Counted from the stretch's first letter, positions 32,690 to 42,034 are shown. The stretch: DNA of 47,205 nt from CAVTHW01 sp963734625 (GCA_963734625.1 CAVTHW010000011.1:1-47205); one strand, 5' to 3'. A program made the numbers and translations. Notes: generated by a model from the sequence alone, not told the origin.

Positions 32690-34042
32690 ATGCCGAAACC
32701 AGTCAGGCGATTCCCACTCTTGTTTCTTCTGACGGCCCTGTTGGCGGCCCAGGCCAGCTCGCCCATGGATCTCAGCCTGAAGCAGGCGATTGACATGGCG
32801 CTCGCCCCGGACGGCAACACCCGTTATCAACTGGCCGTCCAGGCCGTGAAACTGGCCGAGTCTCGCGCGGCGCAGGCCCGGGCGTCCTTACTCCCTAATC
32901 TGGATGCGGCAGTGTCGGACCAAAGCCAGACCCGCAATCTGGCGTCGTTCGGCATCAATATCAAGCTCCCGATTCCGGGTTTCAACTTCCCCACCTTCGC
33001 CGGGCCCTTCACCACGTTCGATGCCAGGGTCAGCGCCACGCAATCTGTTTTCGATTTTGGCGCCATCCGCAGGTACCAGGCCTCGCGCACCGGCGTCCAA
33101 GCCGCAGCCGCCGACACGGATGCGGCGCGCGACCAGGTCGCCGCGCAGGTGGCTGCCCAGTACCTGGCTGCGATTCGGGCCGAAGCCCGGGTGGAGGCGG
33201 CGCGGTCCGACCTGAACCTGGCCCAGTCCCTGCTCACACTGGCTTCGAATCAGAAGGACGCCGGAACTGGAACAGGGATCGAGGTTACGCGGGCCAGGGT
33301 TCAACTGGCGCAGGGGCAGCAGCAATTACTGATTGCGCAAAATGAGTCGAGGCGGGCCCAACTGGAACTGCTGCGGACCATCGGGCTGCCTTCCTCCACA
33401 CCGGTGCGGCTGACCGGCAAGCTCGATTATGTCCCGGCCGACCCGGTAACGCCCGAAAAAGCTCTGGAAGTCGCACTAGCGTCTCGCGCCGACTGGAAGG
33501 CCGAGCAGAAGCGGGTCGAGACCGCCCGGCTCACCTACAGCGGCGTCAAGATGGAGCGGCTGCCTTCGGTCACGGGTTTCGCCGACTATGGGAGCAACGG
33601 AACCGGCCTCGATAACTCCGTTCCGACCCGGACCTACGGGCTGTCGCTGCGCGTGCCCATCTTCGATGGCGGGCGGCGCGACGCCCGGCGCGGCGAAAGC
33701 CGCAGCCAGTACGAACAAGAACGAATCCGCAGCGTCGATCTGCGCCGCCAGATGGAACTGGACGTCCAACTGGCGCTGGACAATCTGCACTCGGCTGAGG
33801 AACAGGTCAATGTCGCCAGCGAGGGACTGAAGCAGTCGGAGGCCGAAATGGAGCAGGCGCAACGGCGTTACAGGGCGGGTTTGACCAGCAGCCTGGAGGT
33901 CACCGACTCCCAGACCCGGCTGGCGCGGGCCAGGGACAACCGGATATTGGCGCTCTTTCTGTACAACGGGGCTCAGCTAGACCTCTGGCGGGCCATGGGC
34001 ACAATCCGGCAGATGCTGAGTCAAGGAGCACAAGGGCTATGA
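32690..34042 (+). CDS. TolC-like outer-membrane factor
   Basis: Outer-membrane channel of a tripartite exporter. The 450 residues have a signal peptide (to ~Ala-Gln21), two OEP repeats (~27-235 and ~250-445) with long coiled-coil alpha-barrel segments, and a conserved YRAGLTSSLEVTDSQTRL region. It lies six bases past the tetR stop and overlaps the adaptor start by four bases. E. coli YbhGFSR uses chromosomal TolC elsewhere; having a dedicated one here is a difference. Confidence 0.85.
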   Translation: MPKPVRRFPLLFLLTALLAAQASSPMDLSLKQAIDMALAPDGNTRYQLAVQAVKLAESRAAQARASLLPNLDAAVSDQSQTRNLASFGINIKLPIPGFNFPTFAGPFTTFDARVSATQSVFDFGAIRRYQASRTGVQAAAADTDAARDQVAAQVAAQYLAAIRAEARVEAARSDLNLAQSLLTLASNQKDAGTGTGIEVTRARVQLAQGQQQLLIAQNESRRAQLELLRTIGLPSSTPVRLTGKLDYVPADPVTPEKALEVALASRADWKAEQKRVETARLTYSGVKMERLPSVTGFADYGSNGTGLDNSVPTRTYGLSLRVPIFDGGRRDARRGESRSQYEQERIRSVDLRRQMELDVQLALDNLHSAEEQVNVASEGLKQSEAEMEQAQRRYRAGLTSSLEVTDSQTRLARARDNRILALFLYNGAQLDLWRAMGTIRQMLSQGAQGL

Positions 34043-35220
34043 AGAAGCGAATCATCGTACTGATTCTAGTGGTGATCCTGGGGGTAGCGGCGTTCTACCT
34101 GGTGCGCCGGTGGAACGGCGCCGAAACGGGCACGCTCTCGTTTTCGGGGAACATGGAACTGACCGAAATGAGAGTCTCTTTCAAGACCGCCGGCAAGCTG
34201 GTGGAATTGAAGGTGAGAGAGGGAGATCCGGTCAAGAAAGGGGATGTCATTGCCCGGCTCGACAGCGCCCAGCTGCACAGCCAGCAGGACGCGCAGCAGG
34301 CCGCGGTGGCGGCGGCCCAATCGCAGCTCGCCCAGCTCCTGACCTCGATTGAGTTTCAACGCCAGACGGTCGAAGGCAACATCGCCGCCAGCCAGGCCGA
34401 TCTCGCCCAAGCCCAGGCGCGGTTGAGGGAGTTGGAGTCTGGCTCCCGCCCTCAGGAAATCCAGGAAGCTCGTGCGGCCGTCGATGCTGCCGGGACCGAA
34501 AGCTCCCGGGCGGCCAACGATTGGGTGCGGGCGCAGACACTTTACAAGAGTGAGGACATCTCGACGGCGCAGTACGACCAGTTTCGCACCCAGTCCCAGC
34601 GCTCGGCGGCGGCTCTGAAGCAGGCCGAGCAGCGGCTGGCGCTGGTGGTCGAAGGGCCGCGCAAGGAGACCATCGAGGGCGCGCGCGCCATGGCCGAGCG
34701 CGCCAAGGCCGCGCTCAGTCTGGCCCAAGCCTCGCGTCTGGAGTTGAAACGCAGGGAGCAGGAAACCGCCGCCCGCCAGGCCGAGATCGAGCGCACACGC
34801 GCCCAGTTGGCCGTGGTCGATTCGCAGTTGGGCGATACCGAGATCGTTTCGCCCATCGACGGCGTGGTTCTGGTGAAGTCCGCCGAACCCGGAGAAGTCT
34901 TGGCGGCCGGCGCGACCGTGGTGACTCTCGGGGACATCGAGCATCCCTGGCTCCGCGGCTATGTGAGTGAAACGGAGCTGGGCCGCGTGAAGCTCGACCA
35001 GCAGGTCCGGGTGACAACCGATTCCTACCCAGGCAAGGAGTACATAGGCCGGGTGTCGTTCATTGCCTCCGAGGCGGAGTTCACTCCGAAACAGATCCAG
35101 ACTTCGGAGGAAAGGGTGAAGCTGGTGTACCGCATCAAGGTAGACCTGCCCAACGCCCAGCGAGAGCTCAAACTGAACATGCCGGCCGACGCCCGGATCC
35201 TGCTCAGCGAGACAAAGTGA
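34039..35220 (+). CDS. HlyD-family periplasmic adaptor (YbhG-like)
   Basis: Membrane-fusion protein linking inner-membrane transporter to TolC. The 393 residues have an N-terminal anchor (~4-24), a lipoyl half (~45-70, VSFKTAGKLVELKVREGDPVKKGDVIA), a long hairpin coiled coil (~80-260) with many Ala/Gln heptads, the second lipoyl half (GVVLVKSAEPGEVLAAG) and a beta-barrel segment ending with the PKQIQTSEER stretch typical of YbhG-type adaptors. Its stop overlaps the next start by one base. Confidence 0.88.
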   Translation: MKKRIIVLILVVILGVAAFYLVRRWNGAETGTLSFSGNMELTEMRVSFKTAGKLVELKVREGDPVKKGDVIARLDSAQLHSQQDAQQAAVAAAQSQLAQLLTSIEFQRQTVEGNIAASQADLAQAQARLRELESGSRPQEIQEARAAVDAAGTESSRAANDWVRAQTLYKSEDISTAQYDQFRTQSQRSAAALKQAEQRLALVVEGPRKETIEGARAMAERAKAALSLAQASRLELKRREQETAARQAEIERTRAQLAVVDSQLGDTEIVSPIDGVVLVKSAEPGEVLAAGATVVTLGDIEHPWLRGYVSETELGRVKLDQQVRVTTDSYPGKEYIGRVSFIASEAEFTPKQIQTSEERVKLVYRIKVDLPNAQRELKLNMPADARILLSETK

Positions 35221-36159
35221 TGGGCGAGGCCATCATCCAGGCCCAGGACTTGACGCGGCGCTTCGGCGAGCTGACGGCGGTCGACCGCCTGAACCTCGAG
35301 GTCGCCCCTGGCGAGATCTTCGGTCTGGTGGGTCCCGACGGCGCGGGCAAGACCACCACGTTGCGCCTGATGTGCGGGCTGATCGACCCGGATAGCGGCC
35401 GGACGCTGGTGACCGGCCACGACCCCTCGCGCGAATCCGTCCAGGTGCGGGACCGGATCGGGTACATGGCGCAGCGCTTCGGTCTCTACGGGGACCTGAC
35501 GGTTGACGAGAACATGAACTTCTACGCCGACCTGTTCGGCCTCTCCGGGGCGGAGCGCGAGGAGTTGCTGCCCGGCCTGCTCCAGATGACCCGCATGGCC
35601 CCGTTTCGCAAGCGCCGCGCGGGGCTGCTTTCCGGCGGGATGAAGCAGAAGCTGGCCCTGATGTGCACCCTGCTGCACAAGCCTCAGGTCTTGTTTCTGG
35701 ATGAGCCGACCAACGGAGTGGACCCCGTCTCGCGCCGCGATTTCTGGGAGATCCTCTATCAGCTTGTCCGGGAAGGCATGACGGTCTTCCTCACCACGGC
35801 CTACCTCGACGAGGCCGAGCGCTGCGACCGGGTGGGGCTCATGCACCGGGGACGCCTGATCCGCTGCGATGCGCCGGCCGCATTCAAGACCCAGACCGGC
35901 GAGCTTTGCTACAAGGTCCGGTGCCCGGACCAGCGCGCGGCGAAAGCTTACCTGAAGAAGGCCGAGCGGCGTGGCCAGCGTGGAGTCGTTCGGCGCCGAC
36001 CTGCACCTGTTTCTGTCTCCCGCCCGCACCACGGCGGAGAAGCTGGCCGGAGCGCTCGACGCAGCCGGACTGGGGCCCGCCCAGTTCGTTTCGACGCAGC
36101 CCTCGCTCGAGGACGTCTTCATTCTTCTGATCCGGAAAGAGCCGGGGGAGGCGTCATGA
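35220..36159 (+). CDS. ABC-2 exporter ATPase, first unit (YbhF N-half-like), one frameshift
   Basis: ATP-binding subunit. Walker A is GPDGAGKTT, with Asp where most have Asn, as in the first half of E. coli YbhF; LSGGMKQKLALMCTLLHKP and LFLDEPTNGVD follow. At about 35967-35970 (GAGCGGCGTGG) the frame shifts; without one base the protein ends at TGA 36159 with 312 residues and a C-terminal VASVESFGADLHLFL domain. As read, the shifted frame fuses directly to the second ATPase, but the restored stop overlaps the next ATG by four bases, so two separate genes are the better model. Confidence 0.88.
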
Positions 36160-36905
36160 GCGCCAACCACTGGGCGGTCGAGGCGGAAAACCTGGTGAAG
36201 CGGTTCGGCGACTTCACCGCGGTGGACCACGTCTCCTTCCAGGTGCGGCGCGGTGAGATCTTCGGTTTCCTCGGCCCCAACGGCGCCGGCAAATCGACGG
36301 TCATTCGCATCCTGTGCGGCCTGCTGCGGCCCACCCAAGGCCTGGCGCTGGTGGGCGGCTACGACGTGGCGAAGGATCCTGAAGTCGTGCGCCACAACGT
36401 CGGATATATGTCGCAGAGGTTTTCCCTCTACGACGACCTCACGGTGGAGGAGAACCTGGCCTTCTTCGGCGGCGTCTACGGAGTGCCCGAGGATCGCTTG
36501 CCGGAACGCGAGACCGCGGTGCTGCGCATGGCCGGACTGGAGGACAAGCGCAAGACCATGACCCGGCTGCTGGCCGGCGGCTGGAAGCAGCGCCTGGCGC
36601 TGGGTTCCGCGATCCTGCACGAGCCTCCGATTCTGTTCCTGGACGAACCGACCTCCGGCGTCGACCCCATCGCGCGCCGCGAGTTCTGGGATTTGATCTA
36701 CCAGCTCTCCGAAAAGGGACACACGGTCTTCGTCACCACTCACTACATGGACGAGGCCGAGTACTGCCACCGGCTGGCGCTGATGTACAAGGGCAAGATC
36801 GTGGCCATGGACACGCCCGCAGCCCTCAAGCAGGCGGCGGCGAAGTCGTCGATGGAGGAAGTGTTCGTGGCAACCATTGAAGAAGAGGAGCGCGGCGCGG
36901 CATGA
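36156..36905 (+). CDS. ABC-2 exporter ATPase, second unit (YbhF C-half-like)
   Basis: ATP-binding subunit, 249 residues. Walker A GPNGAGKST, signature degenerate as LAGGWKQRLALGSA (comparable to the degenerate signature in the second half of YbhF), Walker B LFLDEPTSGVD and the switch His (TTHYMDEAE). With the preceding gene it would form an asymmetric pair like a split YbhF. ATG 36156 and the next gene's ATG 36902 each overlap a stop by four bases, so the whole set is translationally coupled. Confidence 0.9.
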   Translation: MSANHWAVEAENLVKRFGDFTAVDHVSFQVRRGEIFGFLGPNGAGKSTVIRILCGLLRPTQGLALVGGYDVAKDPEVVRHNVGYMSQRFSLYDDLTVEENLAFFGGVYGVPEDRLPERETAVLRMAGLEDKRKTMTRLLAGGWKQRLALGSAILHEPPILFLDEPTSGVDPIARREFWDLIYQLSEKGHTVFVTTHYMDEAEYCHRLALMYKGKIVAMDTPAALKQAAAKSSMEEVFVATIEEEERGAA

Positions 36906-38047
36906 GATTCCATCCATCCATCGGGCGCACCGCGGCCGTGGCCCGCAAGGAAGGCCTGCATATTCTGAGGGACCCGAGAAGCCTGTGGCTGGCGTTGGCC
37001 ATGCCGGTAATGATGCTCACGCTGTTCGGCTATGCGCTGACTCTGGACATAGACCGGGTGCCGACCCTGATCTACGACCAGGACCAGAGTCCCGAGAGCC
37101 GCGAGCTCGTGGCGCGCTTCGCCGGCTCCCGGTACTTCCAGATCATCGGCTCCGTCGACGATTACGAGCCCATCAAGCGCATGATTGACCGGAGCCAATG
37201 CACTCTGGCGGTAGTCATCCCCCGCGACTACTCCCGCGACGTCAACAGTTCGCGCGAAGCGCAGGTGCAGTTGCTGGTGGACGGCAGCAACTCCAACACG
37301 GCCTCGATTTCTATGGGCTACGCCGAGGCGCTGGTGCGGGCTTACTCCTTCGAGCTGCAGACCAAGGCCATGACCCGGAAGGGCGGCGGCACGCTCAATC
37401 TGCCCGTGGATGCGCAAGTGCGGGTCTGGTACAACCCGATGCTGCAATCGAAGAACTACATCGTGCCGGGCCTGATCGCCGTCATCCTCATGATCATTTC
37501 CGCCATGCTGACGTCCCTGACCGTGAGCCGGGAATGGGAGACGGGCACCATGGAGCAGCTCCTGTCGACTCCGGTGCGCGCGCACGAGATTGTGCTCGGC
37601 AAGATGACGGCGTACTTCGTGCTCGGGTTCATCGACACGCTCATCGTCCTGACGGTTGGCGTTCTGCTGTTCGGGGTGCCGCTGCACGGAAGTCCGCTGC
37701 TGGTGCTGGTTTCGAGCGCCATCTTCCTGCTGGGGGCGCTGTTCTCCGGCATCTACATCTCCGCGGCCAACCGGACCCAGCTTCAGGCCTTCCAGCTCGG
37801 GCTGCTGATCTCTTTTCTGCCAACCTTCCTGCTTTCGGGGTTTGTCTATGCGATCGAGAACATGCCGCCTGTGCTGCAACTCTTGAGCTATCTGATCCCC
37901 GCCCGGTACTTCATCACGATCGTGAGGGGAATCTTTCTGAAGGGGGTAGGGATTGAAGTGCTGTGGCTGGAGATGCTGCTGCTCGTGGTGTACGCCGCAC
38001 TTCTCTTCCTGGCCACCACGAGGAAACTCAAAGCGAAGCTGGCGTGA
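36902..38047 (+). CDS. ABC-2 type permease (YbhS-like)
   Basis: Membrane subunit of the exporter. The 381 residues have an N-terminal span after a basic patch (KEGLHILRDPRSLWLALAMP), a large periplasmic domain (~50-180) and about five C-terminal spans (~185-375), including the ABC-2 motif WETGTMEQLLSTPVRAHEIVLGK. The architecture matches YbhS/YbhR. It is paired with a similar permease just downstream, giving a heterodimer. Confidence 0.88.
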   Translation: MRFHPSIGRTAAVARKEGLHILRDPRSLWLALAMPVMMLTLFGYALTLDIDRVPTLIYDQDQSPESRELVARFAGSRYFQIIGSVDDYEPIKRMIDRSQCTLAVVIPRDYSRDVNSSREAQVQLLVDGSNSNTASISMGYAEALVRAYSFELQTKAMTRKGGGTLNLPVDAQVRVWYNPMLQSKNYIVPGLIAVILMIISAMLTSLTVSREWETGTMEQLLSTPVRAHEIVLGKMTAYFVLGFIDTLIVLTVGVLLFGVPLHGSPLLVLVSSAIFLLGALFSGIYISAANRTQLQAFQLGLLISFLPTFLLSGFVYAIENMPPVLQLLSYLIPARYFITIVRGIFLKGVGIEVLWLEMLLLVVYAALLFLATTRKLKAKLA

Positions 38048-39210
38048 ACGATATGTGGAGACGAATTCGGGAGATCCTGAAGAAAGAGTTCCGGCAGGCG
38101 CTGCGCGAGCCGCGCATGCGCGCGATGATGTTCATGCCGCCGCTCATACAGCTCCTCATCTTCGGCTACGCCGTGAACCTGGACGTGGACCACACCAAGA
38201 TCGCGTGGATGGATCAGGACCGTTCCGCCCAGAGCCGCAGCCTACGGGCGGCCTTCGAGGGCTCCGGCCGCTTTCAAGTGGTGGCCACTCCGTCGAGCGA
38301 CGCCGAAGTGCGGGACCTGATGGACCACGGACGGGTGCTGGGTGTTGTGCGCCTGCTGCCGGGCTTCAACCGTCACCTCGAGCGCGGCGAGACCGCCGAA
38401 GTGCAGATACTGGTGGATGGCACCAACTCGAACACGGCGGCGCTCATTTCATCCCAGGCGGCGGGGGTGGTGGCGGGTTTTGCGAGTCAGGCGATGTCGG
38501 CGCAGATGCGGCGGCGTCTGGTCGGCCCGAGCACGCTGGCCGGGGCGCCCGTGAGCCTCTCCGTGTCGACCGTCACTCTGCGCAGCCGGGTGTGGTTCAA
38601 TCCGGAGCTGCAGAGCCGCGATTTCTTCGTGCCAGGCGTGGTGGTGAACATCCTGATGCTGGTGACGCTGCAACTGACCGCCATGGCCATCGTGCGGGAG
38701 AAGGAGATCGGCACCATGGAGCAATTGATGGTGTCGCCCATTCGCCCGATCGAGCTGATTCTGGGAAAGACGCTGCCGTTTGCGCTGGTGGGCCTGATTG
38801 ACACGCTGCTCGTGACCGGCGCCGCTCTCGTGGTATTTCACGTCCCGTTTCGCGGAAGCGCTCTCATGCTTCTAGGTTCAGCCGTCCTCTTCCTGCTAAG
38901 CACGCTGGGGGTGGGCCTGTTCATCTCGACCATCAGCAACACGCAGCAGCAGGCGATGATGTCCTCGTTCTTCTTCTTCAACCCCGCCTTCATGCTCAGC
39001 GGCTTCATGTTTCCGATACGGAACATGCCACCGCTGGTTCAATACCTGACCTACCTGAATCCGGTTCGCTACTACATGGAGATTGTCCGCGGCATCTTCC
39101 TGAAGGGAACCGGGGTGGCGGTCTTATGGCCGCAACTGCTCGCGCTGCTGATCTTCGGAGTAGCTATCCTGACGTTGAGCGTGCTGCGCTTCCACAAGAG
39201 GCTGGATTAG
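38044..39210 (+). CDS. ABC-2 type permease (YbhR-like)
   Basis: Second membrane subunit, 388 residues from GTG 38044 (overlapping the previous stop by four bases) or 385 from ATG 38053. It has the same build as its neighbour: an N-terminal span (PLIQLLIFGYAVNLDVDHTK), a periplasmic domain, then C-terminal spans with EKEIGTMEQLMVSPIRPIELILGKT. The pair presumably moves a lipophilic or drug-like substrate towards the HlyD-TolC conduit; the substrate is not evident. The SUMF1 gene starts directly after its stop. Confidence 0.88.
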   Translation: MNDMWRRIREILKKEFRQALREPRMRAMMFMPPLIQLLIFGYAVNLDVDHTKIAWMDQDRSAQSRSLRAAFEGSGRFQVVATPSSDAEVRDLMDHGRVLGVVRLLPGFNRHLERGETAEVQILVDGTNSNTAALISSQAAGVVAGFASQAMSAQMRRRLVGPSTLAGAPVSLSVSTVTLRSRVWFNPELQSRDFFVPGVVVNILMLVTLQLTAMAIVREKEIGTMEQLMVSPIRPIELILGKTLPFALVGLIDTLLVTGAALVVFHVPFRGSALMLLGSAVLFLLSTLGVGLFISTISNTQQQAMMSSFFFFNPAFMLSGFMFPIRNMPPLVQYLTYLNPVRYYMEIVRGIFLKGTGVAVLWPQLLALLIFGVAILTLSVLRFHKRLD

Positions 39211-39943
39211 ATGCGCCAGAGATTCATGTTGACCATCGTGGCGTTGGCGGCCTTGGTGGCGGCGGCGCCGCGGGAGTCCACCAATTCGGTGGGCATGAAA
39301 TTCGTGCGGATCGATCCGGGCTCGTTCAAGATGGGTTCCGATAGCGGCGACCCAGACGAGACGCCAGTACACGAGGTCACCCTGAGCAAGGGGTTCTACC
39401 TGCAGACGACCGAGGTGACGCAGGCGCAGTGGGAGGCGGTGATGGGGAGCAATCCGAGCAAGTTCAAAGGGCCGGACCTCCCGGTGGAGAATGTCTTGTG
39501 GGATGACGTTCAGGACGTTTCTGGGGAAGCTGAACGCCAGGGAGAAGGACACTCGCTACCGGCTGCCGACGGAGGCTGAGTGGGAGTATGCCTGCCGGGC
39601 GGGCGGGCAGGAGCCGGACGTAGCTCCAAACCTGGGTGAGGTGGCCTGGTCGGATGTGAACTCCGCGGGACAGACGCATCCGGTAGGCCAGAAGAAGCCG
39701 AATGCCTGGGGGCTGTACGATATGCGGGGGAACGTGTGGGAGATTGTCCAGGATTGGTACGGCGGATATTCGGCGGAACGGTCAGTCGATCCCCAGGGGC
39801 CGCCAACCGCTGGCTACCGGGTGATTCGCGGTGGTTCGTGGGACCTCGTTAAGCCCAACGGCTTCCGCTGCGCCGATCGCGCCGGCGCCAGGCCGGACTA
39901 CCGTTACTTCAGCAGCGGCTTTCGTTGTGTCAGGACTCCCTGA
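39211..39943 (+). CDS. SUMF1/FGE-domain protein, one frameshift
   Basis: Exported (signal peptide to ~Ala19) formylglycine-generating-enzyme-like fold: SVGMKFVRIDPGSFKMGS, TTEVTQAQWEAVMGSNPSKFKGP, PTEAEWEYACRAGGQ, NAWGLYDMRGNVWEIVQDWYGG and FSSGFRCVRTP. A shift at about 39513 (CAGGACG) is cured by dropping one base (restoring VQTFLGKLN) and gives 243 residues. The FGE catalytic cysteine motif is not seen, so an accessory rather than sulfatase-activating role is likelier. It is 3' to the exporter and converges on the deacetylase gene with a 14-base overlap of stops. Confidence 0.82.
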
Positions 39944-40857
39944 TGACCGTTGCCAGCATCGCTTCGGCGGCGGCCTTCACCGTGTTGACATGAATCGCCA
40001 CGGTGTCTTCCAGCCGGAAGGCGTATCCGCCCGCCAAGGTCACCGCTACTGGCACGCCGTGGCGCCGCGCCGTCTCCAGCACGAAACGGTCTCGCTGCCG
40101 CAGACCGGCCATGGTCAAGCCCAATCCGCCTAGCTGGTCCTGGTAGTAGGGATCGGCCCCGGCCAGGTAGATGAGCAAGTTCGGCGCGTGCTTCTCCAGA
40201 GCTGGGACCATGAACCGCTTCAACTTTTCCAGGTACTCCTCGTCGCCGGTCTGGTCGGCGAGGTCGATGTCGATGTCCGAGGGGGGCTTGACCGCGGGGT
40301 AATTGTTCAACTGGTGAATCGACAGGGTGAAGAACATCGCCATCGCCGGCGAAAATGGACGCGGTGCCGTTGCCTTGGTGTACGTCGCAATCCACCACCA
40401 TGGCGCGCGTGATTGCGCCCTCGCGGCGGAGGCGCTGGATGGCCACGGCGACGTCGTTGATGGCGCAGAAGCCCTCCCCATGGTCCGGGAACGCGTGATG
40501 AAAACCTCCGCTCAGGTTGAAGCCGAGTCCGTCGCGCAGGGCCAGCCGGCTAGCCAGCAGGGTCCCGCCCGCGGCCAGACGGAAGGCTTCCACCATGGCC
40601 CGGGAGTAAGGCACCTCGAGGCGCTGGATATCGTGGTAGGTCAGCGTCCCGGTCCGCAGCCGCTCGATCCACTCGCGGTCGTGCGCCAGCCTGAGGTCGT
40701 CATCCGAGGCGGGTTCGGGCGATACGAAATCGCCGGGTTCCGCGAGACCTTCCGAAAGCAGCTTGTCCCGGGTCAGCCGGTACTTCTGCCCGGGGAAGAC
40801 GTGTTCGCCGATGTGCAGATCGTAACCATCGTGATACACCAATCGGAACGCCAGCAT
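39930..40857 (-). CDS. Histone-deacetylase-like (AcuC-type) amidohydrolase, one frameshift
   Basis: Zinc-dependent deacetylase superfamily. Seen: GLGFNLSGGFHHAFPDHGEGF (His120/His121 site), VVDCDVHQGNGT (zinc ligands Asp158 and His160) and, in the second frame, YLAGADPYYQDQLGGLGL and TLAGGYA. Removing one base near 40332-40334 (GATGTTCTTC, coding strand) restores VFTLSIHQLNNYP and gives 308 residues. Bacterial members deacetylate acetyl-CoA synthetase or small amines such as polyamines; the substrate here is unknown. Confidence 0.85.
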
Positions 40858-40882
40858 CGAGAAGGCAGCCTATTCGGCAAGT

Positions 40883-41335
40883 CTAGCGTGTTTCGCCGCT
40901 GGTGGCAGCAGCCCGGAAAGCGAGCCAGGTGAGAATCAGCGACGCCGCCAGCAGACCGCTGTCGCGCAGCAGGGTGTAAGGCGAAATCACGTCCCCGCTC
41001 CCGAAGCAGCCGCAGTCGATCTGCATTCCCTTCAGGTAGGAACGCGCCATCGCCGCCAGGAACGAAATCAGGATCAACGAGACCAGGCTGGCGGACAGGC
41101 GGAGCCATTTCCCCACGATCAATAGCACTCCGAGCAGCAGTTCCGCCCAGGGCAGGCTCCGCGCCGCGGCCATTACGGCCCACTGGGGCAGCAATCTGTA
41201 GGCGTCGATCTGGAAGGCGAACAAGACCCAGGAATCCCGCAGCTTGGTCCAGGCGGCGTACACGAACACGATGCCCAGCGCCACTCTGAGGGCCAGCAGC
41301 AAGTGCCCGGGCAGCTTATTTCGCCAGTAGGTCAT
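40883..41335 (-). CDS. MauE/DoxX-like four-span membrane protein
   Basis: The 150-residue protein has four membrane spans (~11-30, 52-70, 76-97, 120-143) and a Cys-Gly-Cys pair in IDCGCFG between spans 3 and 4. This is the MauE-like family, which works with thioredoxin-fold partners in disulfide formation. It overlaps the upstream DsbA-like gene by 20 bases, supporting a functional pair comparable to MauE-MauD or VKOR-DsbA. It precedes the deacetylase gene by 25 bases. Confidence 0.85.
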   Translation of the reverse strand: MTYWRNKLPGHLLLALRVALGIVFVYAAWTKLRDSWVLFAFQIDAYRLLPQWAVMAAARSLPWAELLLGVLLIVGKWLRLSASLVSLILISFLAAMARSYLKGMQIDCGCFGSGDVISPYTLLRDSGLLAASLILTWLAFRAAATSGETR

Positions 41336-41909
41336 CGAGGAAGCGGCTCAGCAGGCTGTAGTTGACGGCCCCCGCCAAAGGATACTGCTTCAGGCGATAG
41401 GTGACGATCAGGGTAGGGGTCTGGTCCAGGCGGACCTTCTTTCCTAGCGCAATGTCCTGCTCGATGCTGGCGACGGTGGCGGGAGTCGAGACCAAGGCCC
41501 GGACCTGTTTGGCTTCGGCCGGAGTCAGGACGCTGCACGCGGTCTCGTCCACCTTGCCGCTCGCCGACCACGCCGCTTGATTCGCAAACAATGCGTCCGC
41601 CACCTGCTGATACTTTCCAATCCGTTCGGCCGCGGTAGCGTACAAGGCCGCCTGCCGCGAGTAGGCGTGCATCGGGAGGGGGAAGTTGCGTTGTATCAGG
41701 TACACCTTGCCATTGCCGACGTAGTCCTTCATCAAGGGGCGCAGCGCCTCGTCGTGGAGGACCTTGCAGGCGGGGCACTGAAAGTCGGAGAAGACCTCGA
41801 TCATGATGGGAGCGTTGGGAAAGCCCGACGCCTTGCCCACCGAGAACCCGGCCGTAGGAGCGGCCACGGCTTCCAGCAGCAGCGCCAGGACGAGCACGAC
41901 GATCTTCAT
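41316..41909 (-). CDS. Exported DsbA-like thioredoxin-fold protein
   Basis: The 197-residue product has a signal peptide (ending ~AVAA-P), a DSBA fold with active site Cys45-Pro-Ala-Cys48 (FSDFQCPACK), and a cis-Pro region (QTPTLIV), as in periplasmic thiol oxidases of the BdbD/DsbG type. ATG 41909 is chosen over an in-frame upstream start because it begins the signal peptide. It is the first gene of a three-gene minus-strand run with the MauE-like and deacetylase-like genes. Confidence 0.87.
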   Translation of the reverse strand: MKIVVLVLALLLEAVAAPTAGFSVGKASGFPNAPIMIEVFSDFQCPACKVLHDEALRPLMKDYVGNGKVYLIQRNFPLPMHAYSRQAALYATAAERIGKYQQVADALFANQAAWSASGKVDETACSVLTPAEAKQVRALVSTPATVASIEQDIALGKKVRLDQTPTLIVTYRLKQYPLAGAVNYSLLSRFLDDLLAK

Positions 41910-41934
41910 GCTTTCAGCGTACCTGAGGCCCCTT

Positions 41935-41955
41935 GGCCAGGGCAAGGCCTGACGC
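41935..41955 (-). repeat. 21-bp dispersed repeat, copy 2
   Basis: Inverse of the 21 bases at 1647-1667. It lies just before a short tandem repeat (acgctc, about 2.5 copies at 41952-41966) at the left edge of the IS-remnant zone. Confidence 0.5.
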
Positions 41956-42034
41956 TCACGCTCACGCTAAGGCGACTTTCGCACATCAGGGCCGTTTTGC
42001 CGGGTGAGTCGGGCATAGGGCTTTTGTAAGACGG

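Noticed and set aside
35217..36905. One 562-residue fused double ATPase, as in E. coli YbhF
   Set aside because: The joining segment (~35970-36155) is out-of-frame translation without ABC character. Removing one base restores a normal C-domain and a stop that overlaps the next ATG by four bases, like the other junctions of the operon.
35025..36917. 630-codon minus-strand ORF opposite the exporter ATPases
   Set aside because: Antisense shadow of two clear ATPase genes; third-position bias fits the plus strand.
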